Source: Filobasidium wieringae (lineage: Eukaryota > Basidiomycota > Tremellomycetes > Filobasidiales > Filobasidiaceae). From it: a DNA stretch of 64,000 bases. The stretch is from the NCBI GenBank assembly GCA_001600055.1, contig BCIV01000001.1, positions 1,109,774 through 1,173,773 on the forward strand, in the 5' to 3' direction. Of this stretch, positions 45,831-56,801 are shown in pieces. Within the stretch, counting starts at the first letter, position 1; each line of letters begins with the position of its first letter. Under the pieces are notes generated by a model. The model was not told the origin of the DNA, ran no database searches, and saw nothing but the letters and a program-made list of their open reading frames with translations. Made by a program: the position numbers and the translations under genes.

Positions 45831-47179
45831 ATGTACAGACATCTCACTCGCACACCCTCTACACTGTCAAGAGCTGCATTCGCGTCTACGTCTCTTCGAA
45901 CAGCCACCAGGACAATGTCCAAACACGCACCCTTTGCAGGTAAGCGTTCTCGATCGAACGGCACTTCACCACTCGCTGACGATCCTCTGGTTGTGCTTTC
46001 AAGAGGTCCAAGCTAGCAGGCCTGATTTCGATCCGAATGACACGTGAGTATCCTATCTGGATCGTTGGTCATCTACGTTTCACAGCTCAACGCTCATTCG
46101 ATTAGGTATCGCACGACCAAAGCTCCCAACCCCGCATGGAAATCCGGCGACGGTCTCGGCTCTTCCGTAAGTCTTCTCTCCGCCTTTCCTTTCTCTTACA
46201 CCGACCTACCATCAAGCCCTGCATTCACAGCCGGAGGCCAAACCTTTCCAAGCGGACGGCCCGTTCAGGGAGATCGAGCCCGGTAAAGACCTGAACGGTG
46301 CTCAGATGTACAAGATGATGACCTGGGGTATCGCGCCTAGACCGGTGGCTTTCGTATCTACCATGAGCAAGGAGGGTCATACCAACGTACGTTCACCCCC
46401 TCAAGTCCTCGATTTCCGATCGGTCGATCACGATCTCTTACCTTCCCCCCACCCCCTTCTTCATTCACAGCTAGCTCCCATAAGTTGGTTCAACCACGTC
46501 TCCGCCGACCCACCCTCCATAATGGTCTCCATCTCGGGCGGAAAACCTCCCACCGGTAGAAAAGATACCGCCCGGAACATCATCGAAAGGGGACAATTCT
46601 GCGTCTCGTTGATAAGCGAACCGTTTGTCGAGGCGGCCAATTTCGCCGCGATCGATTGTCCAGAGGAACAATCGGAGTGGCCCTTGACCGGGCTGACGAA
46701 GAGGGCTTCCCGGTGGGTCTCCTCGTGTGGCACGTTTGCCCAGAGCAGACCGACTGACTGACTGACGAGATTTTTCCGGATCCGTTTTAGCACCATCGAT
46801 GTCCCCCACGTAGCCGAATCCGCCTTTTCGATGGAATGTGAACTGACGCATCAACACGATATCGAGAACGATTCGGGCTCCGTCTCTTCCACCGTCTTCA
46901 TCGGTCGAGTGAGACGTTTCCACGTAAAGGAACACGTGATCGATCCGGAAGATCCCGACGTCAAAATCATGCCGGAGGAATACAGGGTGATCGCCAGGTT
47001 GGGAGGTTGGTCGTACGGCAGGGTATCCAGGTGAGCGCTCGGGTCGATCGGACCGAAGGGGAAGCGTGGTATGCTCATTGTGAGATCGTTCGTTCAGTGG
47101 GTACGAGATCCCTCGTCCGGTATGGGAAAAGGAAAAGGAAGGTCTGGAACAGAAGGGGTTGACGGGGATCGAAGAGTAA
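45831..47179 (+). CDS. Flavin-reductase-like (FMN-binding split barrel) protein
   Basis: The split-barrel flavin reductase domain shows GAQMYKMMTWGIAPRPVAFV, then LAPISWFNHVSADPPSIMVS, GRKDTARNIIERGQFCVSL, EQSEWPLTGLTK, then FIGRVRRFHV and YRVIARLGGWSYGRVS. This type binds FMN, and members often reduce flavins or have orphan roles. The first 28 residues (MYRHLTRTPSTLSRAAFAST and on) look like a mitochondrial presequence, and a second in-frame Met follows at residue 29. Six exons, with introns near 45941-46011, 46043-46105, 46168-46231, 46388-46470, about 46712-46790 and 47031-47098. It ends at 47179, convergent with the bZIP gene. Confidence 0.85.
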
Positions 47180-47308
47180 AGCGCACGCTTGGACCGTTAT
47201 GAAACGCATCCATCGAATTACAGCATACAATCCGTTCTTGACCCCAAGCCACGCGTGCATGAATACAACCTTATTATAACTCGTCTTCTCGATACACTTC
47301 CTGTTCCC

Positions 47309-49700
47309 TCAGAATGCCATCGTGATGACATCCACCAGACCCTTTTCGATCACGAGCCCGCTCTTCCTCCTGCATCCTATCCAATAAGCCAACTGGGTCC
47401 CTTCCGACCCGGTCATCCCGCTCGTCCCTCCCTGTTGAGAGGCTTGCATCTTACTCCTCGCTCCACGCAGCACCATCTCCGCCGCCAACCGGCCCGTCGC
47501 GATCTCGTTCTGTCCATCCCTCTCTCCCCCGCTCAACCCGGGGATCCCGAGGATAGGGTTGGCGTCCGAGGGGGATGGGTCGAGGTGAGAACGTAGTGCC
47601 AGCCAAGCGGCCTCCAATTTCATGTACCCTTCCGGATCCTCACTCTCATCGTCGTGTCCACTGGATTCCACCTTTCTTCGCTTCCCACCCCCATTCTCGC
47701 CCCTCTCCGTCCCCTCGGGTTCGACGTGGTTACCCCCGAAAGGACATCCCACGGCCAAACACAACCGGCTGGCGAAGAGTAACAGACCCGGGTCGGTGGC
47801 GACGTGATGATCCGTCAGATGACAACAATGTCTCAACCGATGAAGCAGGTCGGGCTCCGTCCCACCGGGCTCTTCCTTTTTCCCCTGTTGTTTCTGTTTC
47901 CCCTGGGAGACGGGTGCGGGGTTGTCCGATTTGGGTTTGGGTCCCTTGTCCGTACCCTCGTACGACCCGGAGGCGTGCCCCGTGGCGGATTGAGATCGAC
48001 TTGGGGGAGCGGAGGAGACGGGGGGGATAGGTGGGGGACCCATGTCGCCGGGCGATCTCGAACCGCCTGCACCGGTCCCAAAGGAGACGGACCTGATTCC
48101 CAGATTGCTCGGTCGATTAGGTTGATGCTGTGACCCCTGAGGGTGGTTGCTTTGTGAAGGATTCAGCCGGTGGTTGGAAGCGTTGGAAGGAGGATGCATG
48201 GGGAAAGAGACAAAGGGTGATGAATTTTTGGAAGAATTGCTAGAAGGGTTGTAAGAGTAGTTATCGAACGGCGCGTTACTTGCGGAAGGCGAGATGTCGG
48301 GGAAACTAGAGGGTCCCGCGTAATTCTGAACGTTCGAGCCAGCACGATTGTTGTTCGAACCGGTGTTGTTGTTGTTGATGCTGTTGTTAGGGATGGATGG
48401 GAAGGAAGGGGCATTGTTCCCTGGGAAAGGCATGGGAAGAGACATGTTCGACATCCCCGCCTGATTCGACTCCGAGAACGCATTCCCGTTCTGCTGAGTG
48501 TTGGTATTGTTCTGACGTTGCTGAGTCTGGTTGATGCCCGTTAACAGTGCGATTAGGTCGGGAAGGTTCGGAGGAGGAGGTTGAACGTTGATGCTGGGGC
48601 TATTACTGTTATATCCATTCGCCTGTGTCATCGGATTGTTCCATCCCTGTTGGGCCGTGTTCGCGACGGAAGCCAAGTAAGCCTGGGTGTAGAGTTTATG
48701 CAGCTCGGCTTGGACTTGTGAAGCGGGTGGTCCTTGTAGGCCCGAGGGGAACCCTTGTTTTTGTAGACCGAGGATGGAGGAATTGGCGCCTGATTCGGAA
48801 AGGTGAGGCGTCCCGAGATGCACGCTCGTCCCGGGTGTGGGTAGACTGAAAGAAGGACTCCTCCCCAGTTGTAACGAGGCCGGACTTTCGGGGGTCATCG
48901 TCATCGTCCTCCTACTGCTATCATCATCGAAATCGTCCCCGAGCAATTCGTGTCCGTGAGCCTTGTCGACCTCTTCATTGGAAGGAGGCAAGATCCCCTT
49001 TTCCCTCGCGGCCTGCTGAGCTCTCAACCTATCCCTTTCCTTTTTCGCTTTCACTCGCTCGGCCATGGGGACTCCACCCTCTTTCAGACTCTTTCCCCGA
49101 CCCGTGGGACCTGATCCGAGATCGTCCCGACCTAGATGATTGAGACCCATCTGAGCTCGAAGTCGATTGTTTTCCGCTTCCAATTCGAGGATCCGGTCTT
49201 CCAGCTTGGCCAGGTGGGCCGCACGACGAGCTCTGAACGCTCGTTGTACGTCTCGTGCGCCTGATGGAGCGGTTTCAATTAGATTGAGATTGTGAAAGAC
49301 GGTATCGATGAGCGATAGGACGTACGACTGGGAGGTAACGTGTCATCCTTCTTCCTCCCTCTACTTTCCCCACGGAGGAGCTGTATCGAGCATCGAATGA
49401 GCCCGCGATCGACAGATAGCAGCGATATGTAGCTGAACTACTCACGATCCCAGCTTCAGGATCCACAATGATCTCTTCCTCCTTCTTCTTCCTCTTGCCC
49501 GGTGCGTTTCCTCTCGCCGTAGCGTTGGAGCTGGTGGACGGTGGAGCGAGGGAACGACCGTGTTCGTCCAGATGATCGTGTCGGTGCTCGACATCTTCGA
49601 GCGACGGAGTATCGCCATCGCCGTGAGCGGAATCGTCCAGCTCGTTGTCCAGCTCAGCTTGTTCCTGATCGTGCTCGTGTTCCTGATCTCCATCTGGCAT
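47309..49700 (-). CDS. Divergent Yap/Pap1-like bZIP transcription factor
   Basis: About 756 residues. Exon 1 (acidic, with a GKRKKKEEE basic patch) ends at GI before an intron starting near 49443, whose removal opens SYVLSLIDTVFHNL and then the bZIP: ARDVQRAFRARRAAHLAKLE followed by DRILELEAENNRLRAQ. QRAFR is the Yap/Pap1-type basic region, but the usual invariant Asn is Ala and the NxxAA alanines are Asp and Val. After a Ser/Asn/Gln/Pro-rich middle, a Cys/His block (CCHLTDHHVATDPGLLLF and then RLCLAVGC) lies about 145 residues before the end. Its first Cys and LC are 22 apart, as in the Yap1 C-terminal redox domain, though the last spacing is 5 rather than 9. Redox control is a hypothesis. 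Start at 49700. Confidence 0.8.
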
Positions 49701-49725
49701 GATGAAACGTTGGTTGAGGCACGAT

Positions 49726-50006
49726 CTATCCTCTCGCTCGCTGTGGTGATGATGCTTGGCCTGGAGTGAGAATGTGCAATATCGCCATTTGAGAGCGCTG
49801 AGCTGTGAATTGCAATTCAAACCGTTTTAGCGTGAACGTGCGAACGTGAGTTTCGGCTCGACTCGCGTCTGTCGAATCACGTCGACCCGTTTCGTTATTG
49901 CAATTCACCGCATATGCAATATCCCCACATGACTCGTTGCCCCTTTCGGCTCGTTTTTCACATTGCGAAGCGTAGAGGAGCGTGTGTTTCAGAGTAGAGC
50001 GCGCAT
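49726..50006 (-). promoter_or_regulatory. Leader with five upstream AUGs before the bZIP gene
   Basis: Upstream ORFs with their own stops, all on the gene's strand: 49989-50006 (5 codons), 49958-49963 (AUG-UGA, minimal), 49895-49930 (11 codons), 49905-49913 (2 codons) and 49726-49788 (20 codons, stop 25 nt before the main ATG). The transcript start is unknown, so how many are in the mRNA is not settled, and a leader intron could remove some. Confidence 0.45.
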
Positions 50007-50211
50007 GGGCACCGACACTGAACTTCACCATCAGACAGCTACACTACACATGCTACACAGCATACATGAACAGATGGTGTCATAGGGTGAACGATTGTAA
50101 TAACGTCATATTGCGCTTCAGTGCGATACATAGCATGTGCGTGTGTCCCGTGAGATAACAAACAGTCCAGCTGTTTAAAAGCAGAATCCATCCCGACGAT
50201 CCTCATCCGAC

Positions 50212-51561
50212 TCAAGCCACCTTGGCTCCGATATTGGCGCCGAACTGGCCGATGACATTGCCGGGCTTCTTGTACTCGCAGACCAAGTATTGAGACCCAG
50301 CAGGCTGAAGATCGGATACTGGTGTTAGTTCCTCGACCAATGCTTGGCACGCATGAAGGACTTGCCATGGTCGAACCGGTCAAGCCGTTCGCACAAGTGA
50401 CCATCGCACATCCGACCTCGCTAGTTCCCTTCCAAACCTAACATCAGGAAAGGGAGAGAGCATCAACAAAACGAATTGACCCCTCGGCATCTCGCTTCAA
50501 AAACGCACCACTTGAGTCCAGTGGGAATAAGATCCAGGCGTGTACTGGCTTCGCTCTTCGTTCCAGCTATTGACTCCGTTCGAAGGCATAGGGTAACCTA
50601 GCGCTACCGCCAAGTTCTCACCGTACGGTCCGCCGCTGGACGTCACGAAACATCGGTCAGTGCAGCACGAACGACGATCCCGTTCGGTTCGACTGACGAG
50701 TGTTTCCAATCACACTTGGACGCGTACGTCTTGGCGTAAGATTCAAGATCAGTGTTCCAAGTCAAAGGACTGGCTCCTATAGATCAGACGATCCCGCTCA
50801 GTCACAAGGATATTATTCGAACCCAGCTAGCTGAGCGTACCGTAAGCAGCTCGCTCGTTGTTGTGCAGAGTCAGAATCTCCTGTTTCTGAGCCTCAGTGA
50901 CTCCTCCAGGGCTCGCTCCACTGGCAGACGAAGCGGTAGCTTGCGCACTCTACGCAAGGAGGGCGAGATCGGACCTCATGATCAGCCGGGAGACCTCAGT
51001 GACAGGTAAACCGCTGATCGGACTCACCGAGGCCTGGGTAGGCTTGCTCTGGGTGGTCGAGACGGGTACCGCTGTGGTAGGCTTGATGGAAGAAACGGGT
51101 TTGCTCGAGATGACGTTCGAAGTGACAGTCGCTGCTGAAGCCGAAGCGGTGACCGACCGTGTGCTGGTCCGAGTCGAGGTCTGAGTGACGGTCGAAGCGG
51201 AAGTCATCGTAGAGACTTTGGTCGAAGGGCTCGTGGTGGCTGGGGCGACGCTCTTAGTGCTAGCCGCCGAGGTGACAGCGGCAGCAGTACTAGCCTTACT
51301 CGCACTGGCCTGAGGGAAGTAGCCGTCCTGCAAGAAAAACAACAACGATCAGTTCCCCCGCCTCTTCCTAAACCCACAGGCTAGATCTGAACTCACGCAG
51401 ACCTGGAGACATTGACTGTAGCTGGACACGTAAGAACCCCCACCCGTCTGCCTCTTCCTGTTGAGATCGACCGCTTTGAACTGCAAGGCCGACTCCGGGT
51501 CGGCTTGAGCCAGTAAGGGTACGATACTCAAAAGGGCAAAGAGAGTTTTGGAGAAATGCAT
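50212..51561 (-). CDS. Secreted CAP (SCP/PR-1) protein 1 with Ser/Thr linker
   Basis: A signal peptide (MHFSKTLFALLSIVPLLAQA) is followed by a short pro-region with a Kex2-like site (DLNRKR|Q). A Cys-rich stretch (SQCLQVC) follows, then a Ser/Thr/Ala-rich linker of about 110 residues, probably O-glycosylated. The CAP domain starts at QEILTLHNNERA. Its marks are PLTWNTDLESYAKTYASKC, GPYGENLAVALG, SHWTQV|VW (CAP1 signature split by an intron), EVGCAMVTC, and QYLVCEYKKPGNVIG with the final GANIG. CAP proteins bind lipids or sterols (Pry1 in yeast). A tandem paralogue lies at 52190-53584. The ORF-level start at 51561 is the first ATG. Confidence 0.9.
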
Positions 51562-52189
51562 TTTCGTCAAAGGAGTGTTTTTATATTAATCTCGTGAGTT
51601 TCGGCTGATGCGTATGCTGGTTCCTGCGCCTGTGCAGATGAGTGAAAGGAAGAGGAAGAGGAAAGAAAGGCCGTCCAGGGCTTGTAAACTGATGCTGAGA
51701 TGCGAGTGTGAGGGTGGTTGAAGAGGAATGGATGTGTGGTGAATCGCAAGCAGTGCAAGCAGTGAATGATTGTTTTGATTATATATCTTCCTGGATCTCC
51801 TAGCGCTCGATTCTCTGCCGCCCGAAAAGCCTAATCGTGATTTCTGAAACAGTGAATCTTGAGTCAAAGCGTCAGAGAAAGCGAGATCGAGATCGCGTTT
51901 CGAGGGTTCGCGCGGGATCATTTACGCTCCGCTTCGCTCCTCCTTGCGCCCTGCACTCGCTTGGCCGGATGCGGCGGGATGGAAAGGTACACTTGGCGTT
52001 TCACAGGGTCGCCCGTCGTGACAACGTCCTGCGGGATCTGTCATCAACCTCATGAAACGAGTAGCCTTTCGGTTGACGCATGATGCACGTGACAATGCTG
52101 ATGATGCGTAGATCATGGAATGAATGTTTCAGACTGGACAAGCGTCTCACAGAGACAGTCCTTCACACTACAACCCGTCATTATCCATA
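51562..52189. other. Promoter of CAP protein 1, 3' region of CAP protein 2
   Basis: About 630 bases between the tandem CAP genes. It contains the TATA-like element noted separately. No coding sequence is supported. Confidence 0.5.
51779..51786 (-). promoter_or_regulatory. TATA-like element upstream of CAP protein 1
   Basis: TATATAA on the minus strand, about 218 nt before the ATG. The tandem paralogue has a similar element at a similar distance. Confidence 0.3.
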
Positions 52190-53584
52190 TCAAGCTCCCG
52201 CGACCCTCTGACCGACATTGGCCTCGTAAGCTCCTCCCACATTACCCTGCTTCAAATAATCGCAGACCATCATGTTGGAACCAGGGCTCTACAAGGATTG
52301 AGGTTCAGCCTTTTTTGGTCGGTACGCTGGTATCACGTAGTGAAACTCACGAAGGGTTCCTGAGCTTTACCGGTCTTCTCGTCAGGCGGGATGTAGACTC
52401 CGTTCTCGCAAACCACGATAGCACATCCGACTTGAGTAGTTTCCTTCCAGACCTAACGATCATCATCGACCCGATGAGAACCTGATATTACTCCTCCCTC
52501 CGTCTTCGATCCGAACTTACCACTTGAGTCCAATGACCACCTTGGTCAGACCTCTCATCGTTCCAGTTATAGACCCCGTCCGCGAAATTGATCGTGCCCG
52601 AACCCATATAGAGATTCTCACCGTAAGCACCGCCACTACCATAAGGGATCATACTGTAAGTCCAACCCCTGAGTGATTGCGGACGGGCTGGAGAGGACTC
52701 ACGAATGTTCGAATCGACAAGTCGATCCGACCTTGGTTGCGATCGCTTCCAATTCGGTGCTCCATGTAAGAGGTTCAGCGCCTGTTCGTCCCGTAGATCA
52801 GAATCAAGGTGGTCATGCGAGTCTTACTCGAAGGATCTCACCGTAATCAGCTCGTTCATCATTGTGAGCCTTCAAGTACGCCGCGATATCATCCGCAGAG
52901 GCTGCTCTGGGATTCGCTCCCGCCGCAAAATCATCAGATACTGCCTAGTAAAACACAAGATAGTCGACGGTCAAGCTTGACACAGCTCGTGATGAACAGA
53001 GAGGAATGACTTGCGGGAGCAGCGGAACTCTGAACCGGGGGTTGCTCAGACGATTGAACGCGAGACGGGGCGACAGTAGGTGCGGCTTCTTCGGCGCTGG
53101 TTTCAGGGACGTATTGTTCAGAGGAGGACGAACCCGCTGTAGGGGCGATAACAGAGGTCCTGGTTTGAACGACCGTCTGAGTGATGGTTGAAGCTGAAGA
53201 CGGAGTAGCCTGAGCTGAAGGCTCGATAGGCTCGACTGATTGAGTCGCGCTACCACTGCTGGTACTGGGTGGCTGAGCTGCAGCTTCGGTCTTGCCTTTG
53301 TTCACGATCGAAGCGGTCAGAGATGTACTAAGTTTCTTGATCCTAAAGAACCCGTCCTGAAACCCATGACTAATTTTATCAGACAAGCGCAAGGGACCTG
53401 CAGATCGACGCTTACTCACGCAGACTTGGGTACACTGGGGGTGGGAAGAAACCCATTCTCCGTTATTCGCCTGTCGCTTCCTGGCGACATCTACCGCCTT
53501 GAACTGAAGAGCCTGCTCTGGATCGGCATGGGCGAGGAACGGGAGAACGGTGAGGAGTGCTAGAATGGGTTTCGTGAAGTGCAT
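52190..53584 (-). CDS. Secreted CAP (SCP/PR-1) protein 2 with Ser/Thr linker
   Basis: A paralogue of the neighbouring CAP gene with the same plan: signal peptide (MHFTKPILALLTVLPFLAHA), pro-region with DVARKR|Q, Cys pair HPQCTQVC, a long Ser/Thr/Pro-rich linker (different sequence from CAP 1), and a CAP domain starting KAHNDERADY. Marks include PLTWSTELEAIATKVGSTC, AYGENLYMGSG, GGHWTQV|VW (same intron position as CAP 1), QVGCAIVVCENG, and MMVCDYLKQGNVGGAYEANV. It ends RVAGA at 52190. Shared intron positions and pro-region show a tandem duplication. The linker has diverged much more than the CAP domain. Confidence 0.9.
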
Positions 53585-54390
53585 GGTTGACGGTCGTTCT
53601 CAAGCTATTGTATCAATCAAAGGGTGTTGCAAAAGCTGGATCTGAAGCAGATGTCGAAATGCTGATGTATCCGAGCCAACCAGGGCTATCGTGAAAAGAA
53701 TGGAGAAGAGCAATCGATGTAGAAGAAGAAAGGGCCGATGTCGATACGACCCGTGCGGCTTGCTGGGGGGTACGACGTCATCGTTATATACCACTCAAGA
53801 ACGAACCGCTCGCCATTCATCCTTACGCCGGGTTTCCACGATAGACCCCTTTCTTCCAGGTATTCTTGAAACTGGGGTACCGATGATCTTGTGTCTCAAA
53901 AGGACTACCTTTCATAAGACGTCAGGTGATTGATCGATATGAAACGGTCACGGAAGAAGCTTTTACTACAATTTCCACCAGGGTGCATGTTTCACGATGA
54001 AACAGAGATCTCGGATCAAAGGAGTTTCAGATGTCAAAACATGTACTGGTCAGTGAACATACATGATGGTCAAACTTTGCTTGTTACGGTATGTCACGTA
54101 TCATAGGCTTATAATCAACGGTTTAACCTTTCAAACAGTGATAGGGCGCATTATAATACCAAACCTGAGGCTCGAGGCGAGACTGTGACCATCGCTGAGC
54201 GTCGCCCCCCCTCGGTGTTGGCCGAGGCGACGTGTATCCAGAATTTCCAAGTCACGCCCCTCTTCAGAATTCCATAGTTAGAACAGAGATCGATCGACTC
54301 GACGAAATAAATAAGTCGCTGTCACTCATGTCCGATTATCAGAATTACTAGACACCTGCACCCCACCAAGCTCATACCTCACACCTCATA
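53585..54390. other. Divergent promoter region, CAP 2 and permease
   Basis: About 800 bases between CAP protein 2 (minus) and the Fcy2-like permease (plus). A TATA-like element for CAP 2 is noted separately. No coding sequence is supported. Confidence 0.5.
53784..53790 (-). promoter_or_regulatory. TATA-like element upstream of CAP protein 2
   Basis: TATATAA on the minus strand, about 200 nt before the ATG. Confidence 0.3.
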
Positions 54391-56629
54391 ATGCCTGTCC
54401 CAGTGCCTGGTCAAGACCTGCATTACATCGCTTCTAGAGAACACCGACGTCTCTCTGAAACCCCTGAGCCCTCGCCTTATCGTATCCTCGCGCAAGACAC
54501 CACGAGACCTGACGACGACCTCGAAGCAGGCAAGAAGAACTCGGTAGACTACGAGCAGCATGTATCGGAAGACAAAGATGTTGCAGATCCTGACTATCAG
54601 AGGGAAGGTGGTATAAGAGGTGCAGGAAAGAGAGCGATGCAGTTGTTGGTGGATCATGGGGTCGAGGGAAGAGGAATCGAGCCGGTTCCCGATCATGTGA
54701 GCATGCTCGAATGATCCTAGATTATGATACATTCCAACTCACACTCCTGGGTGTACCAGGAACGAGTTCCTCTTAAATGGTGGTCCGTGATACCACAGTT
54801 CACCTTGTGGGCTGCAGCGAACACCAACATTTTGACTGTAAGATCGTTTCTCGTACCAGTCTTACCTAGCAGACAGCTCAAACTCAAACATGGTAACACC
54901 TAGTTCTCCTCTGGATCCTTAGGTCCAGCTCTGTACGGTCTCCCCTTGAACACCTGCATTTGGACCATCATCCTCTTCACCATCATCTCCGCCCTCCCGG
55001 TCGCCTACTTCTGTACACTGGGACCAGTCTTGGGAATGCGTCAGATGGTTCAAGCACGATACGCCTTCGGTTACTGGCCCGCGCTGCTACCTGCTGCTTG
55101 TAATTGCGTGACTATGTTGGGGTTCTTGGCCATCAACGCTATCTTGGGAGGGCAGACATTGGCGCTTGCCTCGGGAAATACGATGAGTTGGAATGTAGGG
55201 ATCGTCGTCGTGGGAATTATCAGTCTACTAGTGAGTGCCATCAATCATTGTCTCCCTATCCAAACTAACAACGCGCAACCTCCCTTTCCCTAGTTATCTT
55301 TCCTTGGACTCCGAGCATTGCATTACTACTCCATGGCACTCTTCCCAATCATCCTCGTCCTATACTTTGTCATCATTGGGATCTCATCGGACCACTTGCA
55401 TCTCGCTAAAGAAGTATCGAAAGACATGCCCGTTTCCGCCGGTCAAATTTTGGGCTAGTAAGTTCTCGTGGCTCATTTGGCCTTGCGAGGAGGAAAGCTG
55501 ACCGGGGTGGTTTCTAGCGGAGCGACCTTGATTGGATTTACGGCACCGTATGCCTCGCTTGCCTCGGACTTTGTGAGTTCGGACGGAATCATCATCGCTC
55601 AATGATCATTGATCTAACTTGGAGATGATGTCAGACCACCTACCTTCCCAAGCATACGCCTCGAGTACCTCTCTTTTTCATGGTCCTCTTGGGCTTGTCT
55701 ATCCCTATCATCTGCATCCAAATCTTTGGTGCAAGCGTTCAGGTAAGCCTGACATGTGTCCGGCTTTGGTGACCTAAGTGAAGACTAAGTCGATGAACGC
55801 TTCGAATAGCTCGCTGCTTCGGCTGTTCCCGCCTGGACTGCCGGTTCGGAAGTCGGTGTACCCAACCTCTTGTTCTCGGTACTGGGAGAAGGTCATGCAG
55901 CCAAGTTCGTCATGGTCCTGTTTGCATTCTCCGTCACGGCCAACACAGCACCTACGATCTATTCGTGCGGATTGAGCTCCATGATCGTCTTCCCCTTCTT
56001 GGCCAAAGTTCCCAGATATTTCATGGCTATCGTCATTGTAGCGATTATCATCCCCGTGGCCATCGTTGCCGCTAAACACTGTAAGCTGCTTCTTCACCGC
56101 GTATTTCTTGGGTCTTCGCGCTAAAGACAAGCCAATTGGTTCGACAGTCTACACCGCGCTTGAGAACTTCTTGCTGATCCTCTCTTACTGGAGCGCAATC
56201 TACATCCCCATCACGTTGATCGAGTCCTTAATCATCCGCGGTCCGGCATCGCTCATTACCTTCCCGCCAAGTCATTTCGACGATTGGCATAAGCTGCCTA
56301 TCGGCCTGGCTGCTGTCGCTGCTATGATTTGCGTACGTCCTGCAACGCACAGTCCTGACTATTCGAGAATTGGCTGACATTATATTTTCTCACACAGGCC
56401 GCACCCGCCATCGCCGCTGGTATGGCCCAAACCTGGTGGTTGGGCTGGATCGCCCGCAGAATTCCTGAGGAAGGGTTGTGAGTATCGCATTCTCTCGTAT
56501 CACGGCTTGTATGATACTGATGCGTTGTTCTTTCACAGCGGCGATCTCGGCTTCATCTTAGGATTGGCTGTAACGGCGATAGTGTACCTACCATGCCGTT
56601 TGCTCGAACGGAAATACAACAGTCGATAA
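54391..56629 (+). CDS. Purine-cytosine permease (NCS1 family, Fcy2-like)
   Basis: A plasma-membrane nucleobase importer. After a hydrophilic N-terminus of about 95 residues, exons give GRGIEPVPD, ERVPLKWWSVIPQFTLWAAA, GLPLNTCIWTIILF, then GMRQMVQARYAFGYWPALLP, typical for the Fcy2/FcyB branch. Later come LHYYSMALFPIILVLYFVII, GFTAPYASLASDF, TTYLPKHTPRVPLFFMVLLG, TANTAPTIYSCGLS and LITFPPSHFDDWHKLPIGLA, and the last helix ends with LLERKYNSR at 56629. About 12 transmembrane segments are expected. Nine or so introns. Substrates are probably cytosine, adenine, guanine or hypoxanthine; this cannot be resolved here. Confidence 0.9.
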
Positions 56630-56801
56630 AGCACGTCCGACAATTTCATCACCGTTCAGAAAATATAATGTTACAAAAAGGGTTCTTGGGGCTACGAATC
56701 GATGTACAACGGGTTGTCATAAGCAGGTCATTATAAGCCTTCGTCTCAACATGATAGATGCGAACATGCATATAGGTCTCTAGTGTTTCCAGATGATCGG
56801 G

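Noticed and set aside
47575..48030. Plus-strand ORF opposite the bZIP gene
   Set aside because: Pro/Arg-rich shadow of the Ser/Pro/Asn-rich coding strand.
45831..53584. Possible secondary-metabolite cluster (flavin reductase, bZIP, CAP proteins)
   Set aside because: No backbone enzyme such as a PKS, NRPS or terpene synthase is present, and the genes run on different strands with ordinary spacing.
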